Assembly: GCF_024704365.1 (NCBI RefSeq)
Contig: NZ_JAJDFY010000001.1
Coordinates: forward strand, 2,151,001 to 2,215,000
Source: Thermomonas sp. S9
GTDB taxonomy: Bacteria > Pseudomonadota > Gammaproteobacteria > Xanthomonadales > Xanthomonadaceae
Length of the DNA: 64,000 bases
Direction: 5' to 3'
The notes under the pieces were generated by a model. It had not been told where the DNA came from and made no database searches. It saw only the letters and a list, made by a program, of their open reading frames with translations. Shown here piece by piece: positions 11,919 through 21,757 of this stretch (positions are counted from its first letter, which is position 1; the number at the start of each line of letters is the position of its first letter). The translations under genes were made by a program, and so were the position numbers.

Positions 11919-12193
11919 GCGCCCTCTCCCTGCAGCAGCGGCTCCAGCTTGCCGGCGCGGTGCAGCGCCATCATGTCGTCGTAGCCGCCGACGTGGACGT
12001 CGCCGATGAAGATCTGCGGCACGCTGGTGCGCCGGGTCAGCGCCACCATCTTTTCGCGCGCGGCCGGATTGGTGTCGACCCGCACCTCGTTCCAGCTCAG
12101 GCTTTTGCTCTTGAGGAAGTTCTTGGCCGCCACGCAATACGGGCATACCTCGGTGCTGTAGAGGGTGATCGGCGGGGGGCTGGGGTCGCTCAC
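11915..12193 (-). CDS. grxC: Glutaredoxin 3 (GrxC-type)
   Basis: Dithiol glutaredoxin of 92 residues that reduces protein disulfides with glutathione. Active site CPYC at residues 17-20 after the first beta strand (ITLYSTEV), TSVPQIFIGDVHVGGYDD with the conserved cis-Pro and GG motifs at ~56-75. First gene of a two-gene unit with the AhpD-like gene. It diverges from the M48 protease gene across ~117 bp that should hold both promoters. Confidence 0.92.
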   Translation of the reverse strand: MSDPSPPPITLYSTEVCPYCVAAKNFLKSKSLSWNEVRVDTNPAAREKMVALTRRTSVPQIFIGDVHVGGYDDMMALHRAGKLEPLLQGEGA

Positions 12194-12310
12194 GGGGGTC
12201 TCCTGAACCGAAAGGGTGGATTCTGGTCGAATATGGGGCAGCGTGGCCAGTTTCCCAGCCGCTCAAGCCGCATTCACCCGGTTGCCACCACAACGCTGCA
12301 TTCTGCCCGC

Positions 12311-13915
12311 ATGAATCTCCGCCTGCCCACCGCCGCCCTGCTGTTCGCCCTGACCGCCAGCGCCGGGCTGGCCACCGCGCAGGAGCGCAGCCTGCCCGAT
12401 ATCGGCTCTTCCGCCGGAAGCGTGCTCTCGCCGGCCAAGCAGGCCGAATACGGCGCGATGGTGCTGGCCCAGCTGCGCCACGAGGGCTATGTGCTGGACG
12501 ATCCGCTGCTGGACGGCTGGCTGAATGATGTCGGCCAGCGCCTGGTCGCCGCCAGCGACCGCCCGCAGCAGCCATTCACCTTCTTCCTGCTGCGCGACCG
12601 CCAGATCAACGCCTTCGCCACCCTCGGCGGCTACGTGGCAGTGAACTCCGGGCTGGTGCTGGCCGCCGCGCGCGAGGACGAGCTGGCCGGCGTGCTGGCG
12701 CACGAGATCTCGCACGTCACCCAGCAGCACGTGCTGCGCGGCGCCGAAAAGGCCCAGCGCGAGAGCCTGCCGATCCTGCTGGCCACCCTCGGCGCGATCG
12801 TGGCCGCGCAGAAGGCCGGCGGCACCTCCAGCGGCGATGCCTCCTCGGCCGCGCTGATCACCGGCATGGGCCTGCTGCAGCAGCGCCAGATCGACTACAC
12901 CCGCGACAACGAGTCAGAGGCCGACCGCATCGGCATCCGCCTGCTGGCCAACGCCGGCTACGACCCCGAGGCGATGGCCGATTTCTTCCAGACCCTGCAG
13001 GGCGTGGTGCGTCTGAACCAGGGCGACGAGCGCTCGGCGCTGCCCGGCTACCTGCAAACCCACCCGCTGACCCTGGCGCGCATCAGCGAGGCGCGCCAGC
13101 GCGCCGACAAGCTGGTGGCGTCGCGCTTGCCGCTGCCCACCGCCAGCGGCGGCGGCAACCCGCTACTGCCGGCCAACCTGCAACTGGCCTCCGCCAGCCA
13201 CCAGGCGCGCGGCGACACCGGTGATTTTCCCTGGGCCCAGGAGCGGCTGCGCGTGCTCAGCGCCCTGACCCCGGCCCAGGCGATCCGCGAATACCAGCAG
13301 ATGCAAGCCAAGCAGGCGCTCAGCGAGCCCCAGCGCTACGGGCTGGCGCTGGCCCACCTGCTGGCCGGCCAGAACGGGGAGGCCCTGCAGGCGCTGGCGC
13401 CGCTGGCGCAGGCGCATCCCGGCAATCTGTGGCTGCAGATCGCCGCCGGCCAGGCCGAGGCGCGCAGCGGCCGCATCGCCGAGGCCGACCGCCGGTTCGA
13501 CACCCTGCTCGCGCGCATGCCCACCCATCGCGCGCTGGTGCTGGCCTATGCACGGCTGCTGACCGAACGCGGCACCCGCGAGGCCGGCCAGCGCGCGGTG
13601 ACGGTCCTGCGCCCGCTGCTGGGCACCAGCAACGCCGACCTGCCGCTGCAGCAGATCTACGCGCGCGCCAACGAGATCGCCGGCGACCCGGTGCGCGCGG
13701 GCGAGGCCTGGGCCGAGGCGGCCTACCTGTCCGGGCGCCCGGAGCAGGCGCTGGTGCAGCTGGACAACCTCAAGAAGCGCGGCGACCTGGATTACTACGC
13801 GCGCGCGCGGATCGACGCGCGCATCGCGGCGATCACCCCCACCGTGCTGGAACTGCGCCGGCAGGGCATCCGCGACGAGGCGGTGGGCGGCCGGCTGGGG
13901 CTGTACGCCAGATGA
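12311..13915 (+). CDS. bepA: Periplasmic M48 metalloprotease with C-terminal TPR-like region (BepA/YfgC-like)
   Basis: Outer-membrane-protein quality-control protease of the periplasm by analogy with E. coli BepA. 534 residues from ATG 12311. Residues 1-23 are a Sec signal peptide ending ATAQ. The zinc site is HEISH at 131-135 with the third ligand in NESEADRIG (~200-208). Residues ~275-534 are alanine-rich helical repeats like the TPR domain of BepA. An upstream in-frame extension exists but lacks a signal peptide. The assignment to BepA rather than another M48 subgroup is likely but not certain. Confidence 0.85.
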   Translation: MNLRLPTAALLFALTASAGLATAQERSLPDIGSSAGSVLSPAKQAEYGAMVLAQLRHEGYVLDDPLLDGWLNDVGQRLVAASDRPQQPFTFFLLRDRQINAFATLGGYVAVNSGLVLAAAREDELAGVLAHEISHVTQQHVLRGAEKAQRESLPILLATLGAIVAAQKAGGTSSGDASSAALITGMGLLQQRQIDYTRDNESEADRIGIRLLANAGYDPEAMADFFQTLQGVVRLNQGDERSALPGYLQTHPLTLARISEARQRADKLVASRLPLPTASGGGNPLLPANLQLASASHQARGDTGDFPWAQERLRVLSALTPAQAIREYQQMQAKQALSEPQRYGLALAHLLAGQNGEALQALAPLAQAHPGNLWLQIAAGQAEARSGRIAEADRRFDTLLARMPTHRALVLAYARLLTERGTREAGQRAVTVLRPLLGTSNADLPLQQIYARANEIAGDPVRAGEAWAEAAYLSGRPEQALVQLDNLKKRGDLDYYARARIDARIAAITPTVLELRRQGIRDEAVGGRLGLYAR

Positions 13916-13917
13916 CA

Positions 13918-13946
13918 ACGTCACGAAACTGTCACCCAACCGTCGT
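13918..13946 (+). promoter_or_regulatory. Pho box (three 7-bp repeats) upstream of phoB
   Basis: Direct repeats ACGTCAC-GAAA-CTGTCAC-CCAA-CCGTCGT at 11-bp period match the PhoB-binding pattern CTGTCAT-N4-CTGTCAT, here as two overlapping boxes. A TAATGC hexamer (13948-13953) follows at -10 spacing. This predicts PhoB autoactivation of phoB-phoR under phosphate limitation. Confidence 0.65.
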
Positions 13947-13990
13947 GTAATGCGACGGCGCCCCCTCCGACGGCGCCACCACCGGACGCC

Positions 13991-14690
13991 ATGCAGAAAC
14001 ACATCCTGATCGTCGAAGACGAGCCCGCGATCCGCGACATGCTGGCCTATGCCCTGCGCAAGGGCGATTACGCGCCGCTGCTGGCGGGGATGCGCGCGAG
14101 GCGCAGGAGCGCATCGCCGAGCGCGTGCCCGACCTGATCCTGCTGGACTGGATGCTGCCCGGCACCAGCGGGCTGGAATTGGCGCGGCGCTGGCGGCGCG
14201 AGGCCCTGACCCGCGACATCCCGATCATCATGCTGACCGCGCGCGGCGAGGAAAACGACCGCGTCGGCGGGCCGAGGCCGGGGTGGACGACTACGTGGTC
14301 AAGCCGTTCTCGGCGCGCGAACTGCTGGCGCGCATCCGCGCCGTGCTGCGGCGCTCGCGCGAGGACGACGACGACGGCAGCGTGCAGGTCGGCGCGCTGC
14401 GCATCGACGGCGCCGCTCACCGGGTGTTCGCCGACATCGACGGCACCGCGCACCCGATCCAGATGGGCCCCACCGAATACCGCCTGCTGCACTTCTTCAT
14501 GACCCACGCCGAGCGCGTGTACACCCGCACCCAGCTGCTGGACCACGTCTGGGGCGGCAGCGTGTACGTGGAGGAACGCACCGTGGACGTGCACATCCGG
14601 CGCCTGCGCAAGACCCTGGAGCCGCACGCGCTGGACGCGATGGTGCAGACCGTGCGCGGCGCCGGCTACCGCTTCTCGACCGCGGTGTGA
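13991..14690 (+). CDS. phoB: Phosphate regulon response regulator PhoB (two apparent frameshifts)
   Basis: OmpR-family response regulator activating phosphate-starvation genes. Receiver domain ~1-120: acidic pair in LIVEDEP, phospho-acceptor Asp in [10 protein letters not shown], Lys in VVKPFSA. Winged-helix domain ~135-233 ending in GAGYRFS. The reading frame shifts twice: at 14086-14089 a G is missing from a G run ([12 protein letters not shown] expected), and at ~14272 a T is missing where [14 protein letters not shown] is expected, i.e. a CTCGAG read as CCGAG. With both restored it is 233 residues. It is followed 76 bp later by phoR. Confidence 0.9.
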
Positions 14691-14766
14691 GCGCGCCTAC
14701 GCCGGTGCGCCCCGGCCCGCCGCGGGCCGCGGGACAAACCCGGATGCAATCCCGGATACTGGCCTG

Positions 14767-16095
14767 ATGCCGTCGATCCCCCGCCACGCCTGGTTGCGTA
14801 CCCTCTTCCAGCTGCTGCTGGTGCTGGCCGCCGGGCTGCTGGCCGGGCTGGCGCTGGGCCAGCCGTGGCCGGCACTGGCGATCACCGCGCTGGGCGTGGT
14901 TGGCTGGCATTACTGGCGACTGCACCGGCTGCTGCGGCGGCTGGCCGCGCGCCAGCGTCTGGTGCCGCACGGCGGCGGGGTCTGGAGCGGGCTGGATGCC
15001 CTGCTCTACCGCGGCCAGACCGAGATGCGCGCGCGCAAGCGGCGGTTGCTGGCGATGCTGCGTGCCTACCGCGCGGTGGCCGCGGCGCTGCCGGACGCGG
15101 TGGTGCTGGTGGAGCGCAACAGCCAGCGCATCCTGTGGTTCAACGAGGCCGCCACCCCGCTGCTGGGGCTACGCTACCCGCGCCACCACGGCGCGCCGCT
15201 GGCGGACGCCCTGCGCCCGCTGCCGATGGCGCAGTGGCTGGCCGCCGGACGCAACGCGGAACCGATGGAGGACGTCGCCTCCCCGGCCGACCCCGGCATG
15301 CGCCTGAGCCTGCGCCTGCTGCCCTATTCCGACGACCTGTGGCTGCTGCTGGCGCGCGATGTCAGCAAGCTGCTGCGGCTGGAACACATGCGTCGCGACT
15401 TCGTGGCCAATGTCTCGCACGAGTTGCGCACCCCGCTGACCGTGATCCACGGCTATCTGGAGATGCTGGACGCGGACGACAACCCGGAATGGGCCGGGCT
15501 GCTGGACGAGATGCGCCGGCAGTCGCAGCGGATGGCGCGACTGGTCGAGGACCTGCTCACCCTGTCGCGACTGGAGGCGCGCGACCAGCTGGCCGAGGAG
15601 CACGTGGCGATGGCGCCGATGCTGGCCAACCTGCGGCGCGAGGCGGAGGCGCTCAGCGGCGGCCGCCACCGCATCCGGGTCGAGGACGAGGCCCAGGTGG
15701 ACCTGCGCGGCGCCAGCAAGGAGCTGCACAGCGCGTTCGGCAACCTGGTCAGCAACGCCGTGCGCTACACCCCGGACGGCGGCGAGATCATGGTGCGCTT
15801 CAGCTGCGATGCCGACGGTGGCGCGGTGCTGGCGGTGCATGACACCGGCTACGGCATCCCCGCCGCGCACCTGCCGCGCCTGACCGAACGCTTCTACCGG
15901 GTGTCCACCAGCCGCTCGCGCGAGAGCGGCGGCACCGGGCTGGGGCTGGCCATCGTCAAGCACGTGCTGGGCCTGCACGGCGCGCAGCTGAGCATTGCCA
16001 GCGACGTGGGGGCCGGGAGTATCTTCAGCTGCCGGTTCGGCCGCGACCGCGTGCTGCCCCGCGCCCCCCACCTTTCCAGCCCGTCCACGCCATGA
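14767..16095 (+). CDS. phoR: Phosphate regulon sensor histidine kinase PhoR
   Basis: Membrane sensor kinase for PhoB. 442 residues: two close hydrophobic segments at ~12-46 (inner-membrane anchor without a large periplasmic domain, as in PhoR), a PAS-like region ~95-200, H-box NVSHELRTPL with His218, and an ATPase domain with N-box NLVSNAVRYTP, G1 DTGYGIP and G2 GGTGLGLAIVKHV. The last codons overlap the ppk start (ATGA at 16092-16095), so phoR and ppk are coupled. Frame intact. Confidence 0.94.
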   Translation: MPSIPRHAWLRTLFQLLLVLAAGLLAGLALGQPWPALAITALGVVGWHYWRLHRLLRRLAARQRLVPHGGGVWSGLDALLYRGQTEMRARKRRLLAMLRAYRAVAAALPDAVVLVERNSQRILWFNEAATPLLGLRYPRHHGAPLADALRPLPMAQWLAAGRNAEPMEDVASPADPGMRLSLRLLPYSDDLWLLLARDVSKLLRLEHMRRDFVANVSHELRTPLTVIHGYLEMLDADDNPEWAGLLDEMRRQSQRMARLVEDLLTLSRLEARDQLAEEHVAMAPMLANLRREAEALSGGRHRIRVEDEAQVDLRGASKELHSAFGNLVSNAVRYTPDGGEIMVRFSCDADGGAVLAVHDTGYGIPAAHLPRLTERFYRVSTSRSRESGGTGLGLAIVKHVLGLHGAQLSIASDVGAGSIFSCRFGRDRVLPRAPHLSSPSTP

Positions 16096-18169
16096 ACGCA
16101 GAATCCGACCACGCCCGCCTGCGCGATCCCGCGCTGTACGCCAACCGCGAGCTGTCGCAGCTGGACTTCAACTTCCGGGTGCTGGCGCAGGCGCAGGACC
16201 CGGCGGTGCCGCTGCTGGAGCGCCTGCGCTATCTGTGCATTTCCTGCACCAACCTCGACGAGTTCTTCGAGATCCGCGGCGGCGCGGTGCGCCACGCGGT
16301 GGAGCTGAACCTGCCGGCCGGGATGGACGGGCTCGACCCCGCCCGACTGCTGGACAAGATCCACGAGCGCGCGGCCGCGCTGGTGGAGGCACAGTACCGC
16401 TGCTTCTACGACGAACTGCGCCCGGCGCTGGCCGACGAGGGCATCCGGCTGCTGCAGCGCGAGCAGTGGACGCCGGCCCAGCGCGAGTGGCTGCGCCGGT
16501 ATTTCGTCGAGGAGATCATGCCAGTGCTGTCGCCGCTGGGGCTGGATCCGGCGCATCCGTTTCCGAAGATCCTCAACAAGTCGCTGAATGTGGTGGTGCT
16601 GCTGGAGGGCCGCGATGCGTTCGGGCGCGAGGGCATCTTGCGATCGTGCGCGCGCCGCGCTCGCTGCCGCGCATCATCCGGGTGCCGGGGCTGGAGGACG
16701 ACACCGATGCCGGCCTCGACTTCGTGTTCCTCAGCTCGGTGCTGTCGGCCTTCGTGGACGAGCTGTTCCCGGGGATGACGGTCAAGGGCGCCTACCAGTT
16801 CCGGGTGACCCGCAACTCCGAGCTGATCGTGGACGAGGACGACGTGGACAATCTCGCCCTGGCCCTGCGCGACGAGCTGCTGGGCCGCGGCTACCTGCGC
16901 GCGGTGCGGCTGGAGATCGACGAGCGCTGCCCGCAGGACATCGTGGACGACCTGCTGGCCAATTTCGACCTGCCGCCGAACGCGGTGTACAAGATCAACG
17001 GCCCGGTCAACCTGAACCGGGTGATCCAGGTCTATGACCTGGTCAAGCGCCCGGATCTGAAGTTTCCATCGTTCTCCCCGCGCCTACCGCGCGAGATCGA
17101 GGGGATGTTCGATGCGATCCGCCAGGGCGACCTGCTGCTGCACCACCCATTCGACGCCTTCACCCCGCTGCTGGAGCTGATCCGCCAGGCCGCCGAGGAC
17201 CCGGACGTGCTGGCGATCAAGCAGACCCTGTACCGCACCGGCAAGGATTCGCCGATCGTCGAGCATCTGATCCAGGCCGCGCGCAACGGCAAGGACGTGA
17301 CGGTGGTGGTGGAGCTGCGCGCGCGCTTCGACGAGGAGGCCAACCTGGGCCTGGCCGACCGCCTGCAGGATGCCGGCGTGCAGGTGGTGTACGGCGTGGT
17401 GGGCTACAAGACCCACGCCAAGATGCTGCTGATCGTGCGCCGCGAGGGCAACGCCCTGCGCCGCTACGTGCACCTGGGCACCGGCAACTACCACAGCGGC
17501 ACCGCGCGCGCCTACACCGACTTCAGCCTGATGACCGCCGACCCGGACATCGGCCACGACGTCCACCTGATCTTCCAGCAGCTGTCCGGGCTGGCCGCTC
17601 CACTGAAACTGAAACGGCTGCTGCAGTCGCCCTTCACCCTGCACCAGGGCGTGCTGGACCGGATCGCGCGCGAGGCCGCGCATGCGCGCGCCGGCAAGCC
17701 GGGGGCGGATCGTGGCGAAGATGAACGCGCTCAACGAGGCCCGCGTGGTGCGCGCGCTGTACGAGGCCTCGCAGGCCGGGGTCGAGATCGACCTGATCGT
17801 GCGCGGCGCCTGCGCCCTGCGCCCGGGCATCCCCGGCGTGTCCGAGCACATCCGGGTGCGCTCGGTGGTCGGGCGCTTCCTCGAACACCATCGCGTCTGG
17901 TGGTTCGGCAATGCCGGCCAGCCCGAGCTGTTCTGTTCTTCGGCCGACTGGCGGAACGCAACCTGCTGCGGCGGGTGGAGATCGCATTCCCGGTGCTGGA
18001 CCCGCTGCTGGCGCACCGCGTGCATCGCGAGGGCCTGCTGAACTACCTGGCCGACAACCAGAACGCCTGGCAGCTGCATGCCGACGGCCACTACGAGCGC
18101 TGCCTGCCGGCCACCGGCGAGGCCGCGTTCTCGGCCCAGCTGTCGCTGCTGGAAGACCTCTACGCGTGA
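16092..18169 (+). CDS. ppk: Polyphosphate kinase 1 (three apparent frameshifts)
   Basis: Reversible synthesis of polyphosphate from ATP, with autophosphorylation of a His. N-terminal domain from [17 protein letters not shown]; catalytic domain with [17 protein letters not shown] and [15 protein letters not shown] (His ~442, the phosphorylated residue in homologues); C-terminus [13 protein letters not shown]. Frame breaks: ~16631-16636 (C missing in [18 protein letters not shown] expected), ~17701-17705 (extra [20 protein letters not shown] expected), ~17950 (T missing; [17 protein letters not shown] expected). Corrected length is 692 residues, normal for PPK1. Coupled to phoR by a 4-bp overlap, so phosphate control is likely. 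Confidence 0.92.
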
Positions 18170-18239
18170 CCGCGCGCAGCGGCGCGCGCCGGCGATCGGC
18201 CATAATGCCGGACATGGACGATCTCCCCTTCGCCCCGGC

Positions 18240-19769
18240 ATGAGCACGGTCTCGCCCCGGCCGGGCGCTTCCCTCCGCGACGGCGACCTGGTGGCCGCGC
18301 TGGACCTCGGCTCCAACAGCTTCCACATCGTGGTGGCGCAGCGCGTGCTGGGCCAGCTGCGGGTGGTGGATCGCCTGCGCGAGACGGTGCGGATGGCCGA
18401 GGGCCTGAACGCGCTGGGCGGACTGGCGCCGGAGGTGCGCGAGCGCGCGCTGGCCTGCCTGGCCCGGTTCGGCCAGCGGGTGGCCGACATCCCGCGCCGG
18501 CACGTGCGCGCGGTGGCCACCAACACGGTGCGCCAGCTGCGCGACCCGGAAGCCTTCCTGCGCCCGGCCGAAGCCGCGCTGGGACATCCGATCGACGTGA
18601 TTTCCGGGCGCGAGGAAGCCCGCCTGGTGTACCTGGGCGTGGCCCACGAGCAGCCGCCCGAACCCGACCAGAAGCGGCTGGTGATCGACATCGGCGGCGG
18701 CTCCACCGAATGCATCATCGGCCGCGGCTTCACGCCGCTGGAGCGCGAGAGCCTGCAGGTGGGCTGTATTGCCAGTACCCGCCGCTTCTTCGGCAGCGGC
18801 AAGCTCGGGCGCAAGCGCTGGCAGGCGGCGCTGACCGAGGTCGAACTGCAGTTCCAGCAGTTCGCCGCGCCTTACCGCAGCCTCGGCTGGGACGAGGCGA
18901 TCGGCACCTCCGGCACCCACAAGGCGATCGGCAACATCTGCGCGGCGATGAAACTGGGCAAGGGCAGCATCACCCGCGAGGGCCTGGCGCAGGTGCGCGA
19001 GCGCCTGCTGCAGGCCGGCCGGATCGAGGACATCGACCTGCCCGGGCTGTCCGACGACCGCCGCCCGATCATCGCCGGCGGCGTGCTGGTGCTGGAGGCC
19101 GCGTTCGCGGTGCTCGGGCTGGAGCAGCTGCAGGTGAGCAAGGCCGCGCTGCGCGAGGGCGTGCTGTACGACCTGCTGGGCCGCGGCGGCGCCGACGATC
19201 CGCGCGAGCTGTCGGTGGCCGCGCTGATGCAGCGCTACGGGGTGGACGCGGCGCAGGCGCAGCGGGTGGAATCCACCGCCCTGCAGCTGTTCGACCAGGT
19301 CGCCGCGGACTGGGGCCTGGGCAGCGAGGACCGCGCCATGCTCTCGCGCGCCGCGCGCCTGCACGAGCTGGGGCTGGCGATCGCGCACAGCGGCTACCAC
19401 GTGCATGGCGCCTACGTGCTGCAGCACTCCGACATCGCCGGCTTCTCGCAGCAGGGCCAGCGCTTCCTCGCCGCGCTGGTGCGCAGCCATCGCCGCAGCG
19501 TGGCGAAGTCCGCGTTCGAATCGATCCCCGACCGCCTGCTCGGCAACGCGCGCCGCTGTGCCGCGCTGCTGCGGCTGGCGGTGCTGCTGCACCGCGCGCG
19601 CAAGGACGAGCTGCCGCCCGGGCTGCGCCTGCGCGCGGACGGCGAGCGCCTGGAACTGGCGCTGGACCGGCGTTGGCTGCACGCGCGCCCGCTGCTGCGC
19701 GCCGACCTCGAGGCCGAACCCGACGATATGCTCGGTCTGGGCCTGCAGCTGCACATCGCGCAGGACTGA
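18240..19769 (+). CDS. ppx: Exopolyphosphatase
   Basis: Ppx/GppA-family phosphatase releasing phosphate from the ends of polyphosphate; the degrading partner of PPK. 509 residues from ATG 18240. ASKHA phosphate-binding loops are clear: LDLGSNSFHIVVAQ at ~20 and VIDIGGGSTECIIG at ~150. The C-terminal HD-like region carries RAARLHELGLAIAHSGYH. It follows ppk by 70 bp in the same direction. GppA cannot be fully excluded, but adjacency to ppk favours Ppx. Confidence 0.93.
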   Translation: MSTVSPRPGASLRDGDLVAALDLGSNSFHIVVAQRVLGQLRVVDRLRETVRMAEGLNALGGLAPEVRERALACLARFGQRVADIPRRHVRAVATNTVRQLRDPEAFLRPAEAALGHPIDVISGREEARLVYLGVAHEQPPEPDQKRLVIDIGGGSTECIIGRGFTPLERESLQVGCIASTRRFFGSGKLGRKRWQAALTEVELQFQQFAAPYRSLGWDEAIGTSGTHKAIGNICAAMKLGKGSITREGLAQVRERLLQAGRIEDIDLPGLSDDRRPIIAGGVLVLEAAFAVLGLEQLQVSKAALREGVLYDLLGRGGADDPRELSVAALMQRYGVDAAQAQRVESTALQLFDQVAADWGLGSEDRAMLSRAARLHELGLAIAHSGYHVHGAYVLQHSDIAGFSQQGQRFLAALVRSHRRSVAKSAFESIPDRLLGNARRCAALLRLAVLLHRARKDELPPGLRLRADGERLELALDRRWLHARPLLRADLEAEPDDMLGLGLQLHIAQD

Positions 19770-19912
19770 GCGGCGCGCCATCCCGCGCGTCATCCGGCGC
19801 ACCCCGCCGGCATCGCGCCGGTATCCGCAAACGTGCGGGGCCGACGCGAGGCCGGCCCGTCGCCGGCAGGCGCGGCGCATGATGCCGGTTGCCGGAAGCG
19901 GCCCCTCGCGGC

Positions 19913-20072
19913 CTAGGGAACCTCTGATCAACTCAGAGGTTCCCGCCGGCCATGGAGGGCCGGCCACGCATCCATCATGCAAGTGATCGATGCGTGTGAG
20001 CCGAGTCCGGGCCTGTACCGGACTCGGCGTGGGCTGACAACGCCTGGATGGCGTTGTTCAGACCTTCCCTAG
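19913..20072. mobile_element. Candidate MITE-like element with ~20-bp inverted ends
   Basis: The ends CTAGGGAACCTCTGATCAAC (19913-19932) and, on the other strand, CTAGGGAAGGTCTGAACAAC (20053-20072) match at 17 of 20 positions. CTAG at both tips is a possible 4-bp target duplication, as used by some IS5-group elements. The ~160 bp contain no ORF but several strong hairpins (AACCTCTGA..TCAGAGGTT; CCGAGTCCG..CGGACTCGG). The right tip contains the stop codon of the M28 peptidase gene. It occupies most of the convergent ppx/peptidase gap; a paired-terminator role is the alternative. Confidence 0.5.
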
Positions 20073-21688
20073 CGGCTTTCCGGCGGCAGCGGCTTGCGCG
20101 GCAGCGGCTGCGGGCGGGTCGCGGCGTTGTACACGAATGAAGCCACGATCGCGGCGGCCTGCTTGAGGTCGTCGGCCACCGCATGGTCCTGCACGTCCAG
20201 GTCGCTGTGATGGACGTGGCTGAAATAGTCCAGCTGGTCCTGCACGAACTGGAAGCCGGGTACGCCGACCGCATCGAAGCTGACGTGGTCGGTGCTGCCG
20301 GTGTTGCGCTGGGTGACGATGGTCGCGCCGACGTCGTGCCAGGGCTTGAGCCACTCGGCGAAGATCGGCGCCGCGGCCAGGTTCTCCTGCGCATAGATGC
20401 CGCGGATGCGGCCGCTGCCGTTGTCGAGGTTGAAATAAGCCGAAATCTTGGCGTACTCGGGCATCCGCACCAGCTTGCCGCGCTGGCTGCGCATGAACGC
20501 CGGCAGCGCCTTCTGGGCCGGATCGGACGGCTCTTCGAACTTGGCGAAATGGCGGGCGACATAGGCCTGCGAGCCCAGCAGGCCCTGCTCCTCGCCGGTC
20601 CACAGCGCCACCCGGATGGTGCGGTCCGGGCGCGCGCCCACCGCCTTGAGGATGCGCATCGCCTCCATCATCACCGCCACCCCGGCGGCGTTGTCGTTGG
20701 CGCCGGCGCCGGCGTGCCAGGAATCCATGTGCGCGCCCAGCATCACCACCTCGTCCTTGTGCGGGCCGCCCCCGGGGATCTCGGCGAGGGTGTTGTAGCC
20801 GGGCTGGTTGGTCTCGTCCAGGAAGCGCGAATCCACGTCCAGCCGCAGCCTGACCGGCTCTTTGCGATCGAGCGCGCGCATCACCGTGTTGTAGTGCTCG
20901 GCCATCATCACCAGCGCCGGCACGCCCACCGCCTCGCCGGCCTTGCGCGAGCCGCCGCCCATCACCCGCACGATGCCGTCGTTCCAGCTGCTGATCGAGA
21001 CCGTGGCCAGCACGCCCTCGTCGGCCAGGTAGCGGTTGAGCAGCGGCATCAACTCCATCCGTGCACGCATGCGCGCCAGGGCGTCGGGATCGAGCGCGCG
21101 CGGCTTGGGCAGCGGGAAGGTGAGCAGCTCGTCGAGGTCGGCCGCCTCATAGCGCTGGAAGTCGGGCTTCTCGCTGGGCTTGTACGGGCGCAGCGCATCG
21201 AGGAACACGATCTTCCCGCGCAGCTTGCCCTTCCACTGCTCGAGATCAGCCTTGGACTCCAGCCGGGCGTACATCGCCTCGCCCTCGATCGCCCCCGGCG
21301 TGCCCGGCGTCCACGCCTTCGGCAGGGCGTGCAGCGGCATCGCGCGCGGGCCGAGCATCTCGACGTTCGCGCGGGTGAACTGCCAGCCGCGGCCGAGGTC
21401 CTCGACCGCCTCGTCGTGCACATTCGCCAGGCCCCATTCGCTGAACTTGGCGCGGGTCCAGCGGTTGGCCTCGGCCATCGCCGGGGAATTGGTCAGGCGC
21501 GGCCCGATCACGTCGGTGAGGTGGTTGAGGGTGTCCATCACCTGCGAACGCTGGAACGCCTCCTGGCGGATGCGCGCGGTCATGTCCAGATCCACCTGCT
21601 CCTGCGCGTACGCGCGCTGGGCGGAGGCGCCCTGCGCGCCCGCCAACCCCGCCGCCAGCAGGGCGCAGGCCCGTATCCATCGTTTCAT
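20069..21688 (-). CDS. Secreted M28-family metallopeptidase
   Basis: Zinc-dependent exopeptidase exported by the Sec route. 539 residues; residues 1-23 are a signal peptide (KRWIRACALLAAGLAGAQGASA). The catalytic domain shows the first ligand and Asp in GAHMDSWHAG, bridging Asp in ANDNAAGVAVMMEAMRIL, GEEQGLLGS with the catalytic and binding Glu, and a late Asp/His in DHVSFDAVGVPGFQF. A PA-like insert precedes it (~150-200). Peptide specificity is not predictable. Its TAG stop lies inside the terminal CTAG of the MITE-like element, so the natural C-terminus may have been changed by insertion. Confidence 0.88.
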   Translation of the reverse strand: MKRWIRACALLAAGLAGAQGASAQRAYAQEQVDLDMTARIRQEAFQRSQVMDTLNHLTDVIGPRLTNSPAMAEANRWTRAKFSEWGLANVHDEAVEDLGRGWQFTRANVEMLGPRAMPLHALPKAWTPGTPGAIEGEAMYARLESKADLEQWKGKLRGKIVFLDALRPYKPSEKPDFQRYEAADLDELLTFPLPKPRALDPDALARMRARMELMPLLNRYLADEGVLATVSISSWNDGIVRVMGGGSRKAGEAVGVPALVMMAEHYNTVMRALDRKEPVRLRLDVDSRFLDETNQPGYNTLAEIPGGGPHKDEVVMLGAHMDSWHAGAGANDNAAGVAVMMEAMRILKAVGARPDRTIRVALWTGEEQGLLGSQAYVARHFAKFEEPSDPAQKALPAFMRSQRGKLVRMPEYAKISAYFNLDNGSGRIRGIYAQENLAAAPIFAEWLKPWHDVGATIVTQRNTGSTDHVSFDAVGVPGFQFVQDQLDYFSHVHHSDLDVQDHAVADDLKQAAAIVASFVYNAATRPQPLPRKPLPPESR

Positions 21689-21757
21689 CGTGTTCCCCGG
21701 TTCGTGGCAAAGCCCCGAGTCTGCCAGCGCGCGCCGGCCGCGCTCACGGGCCGATGG

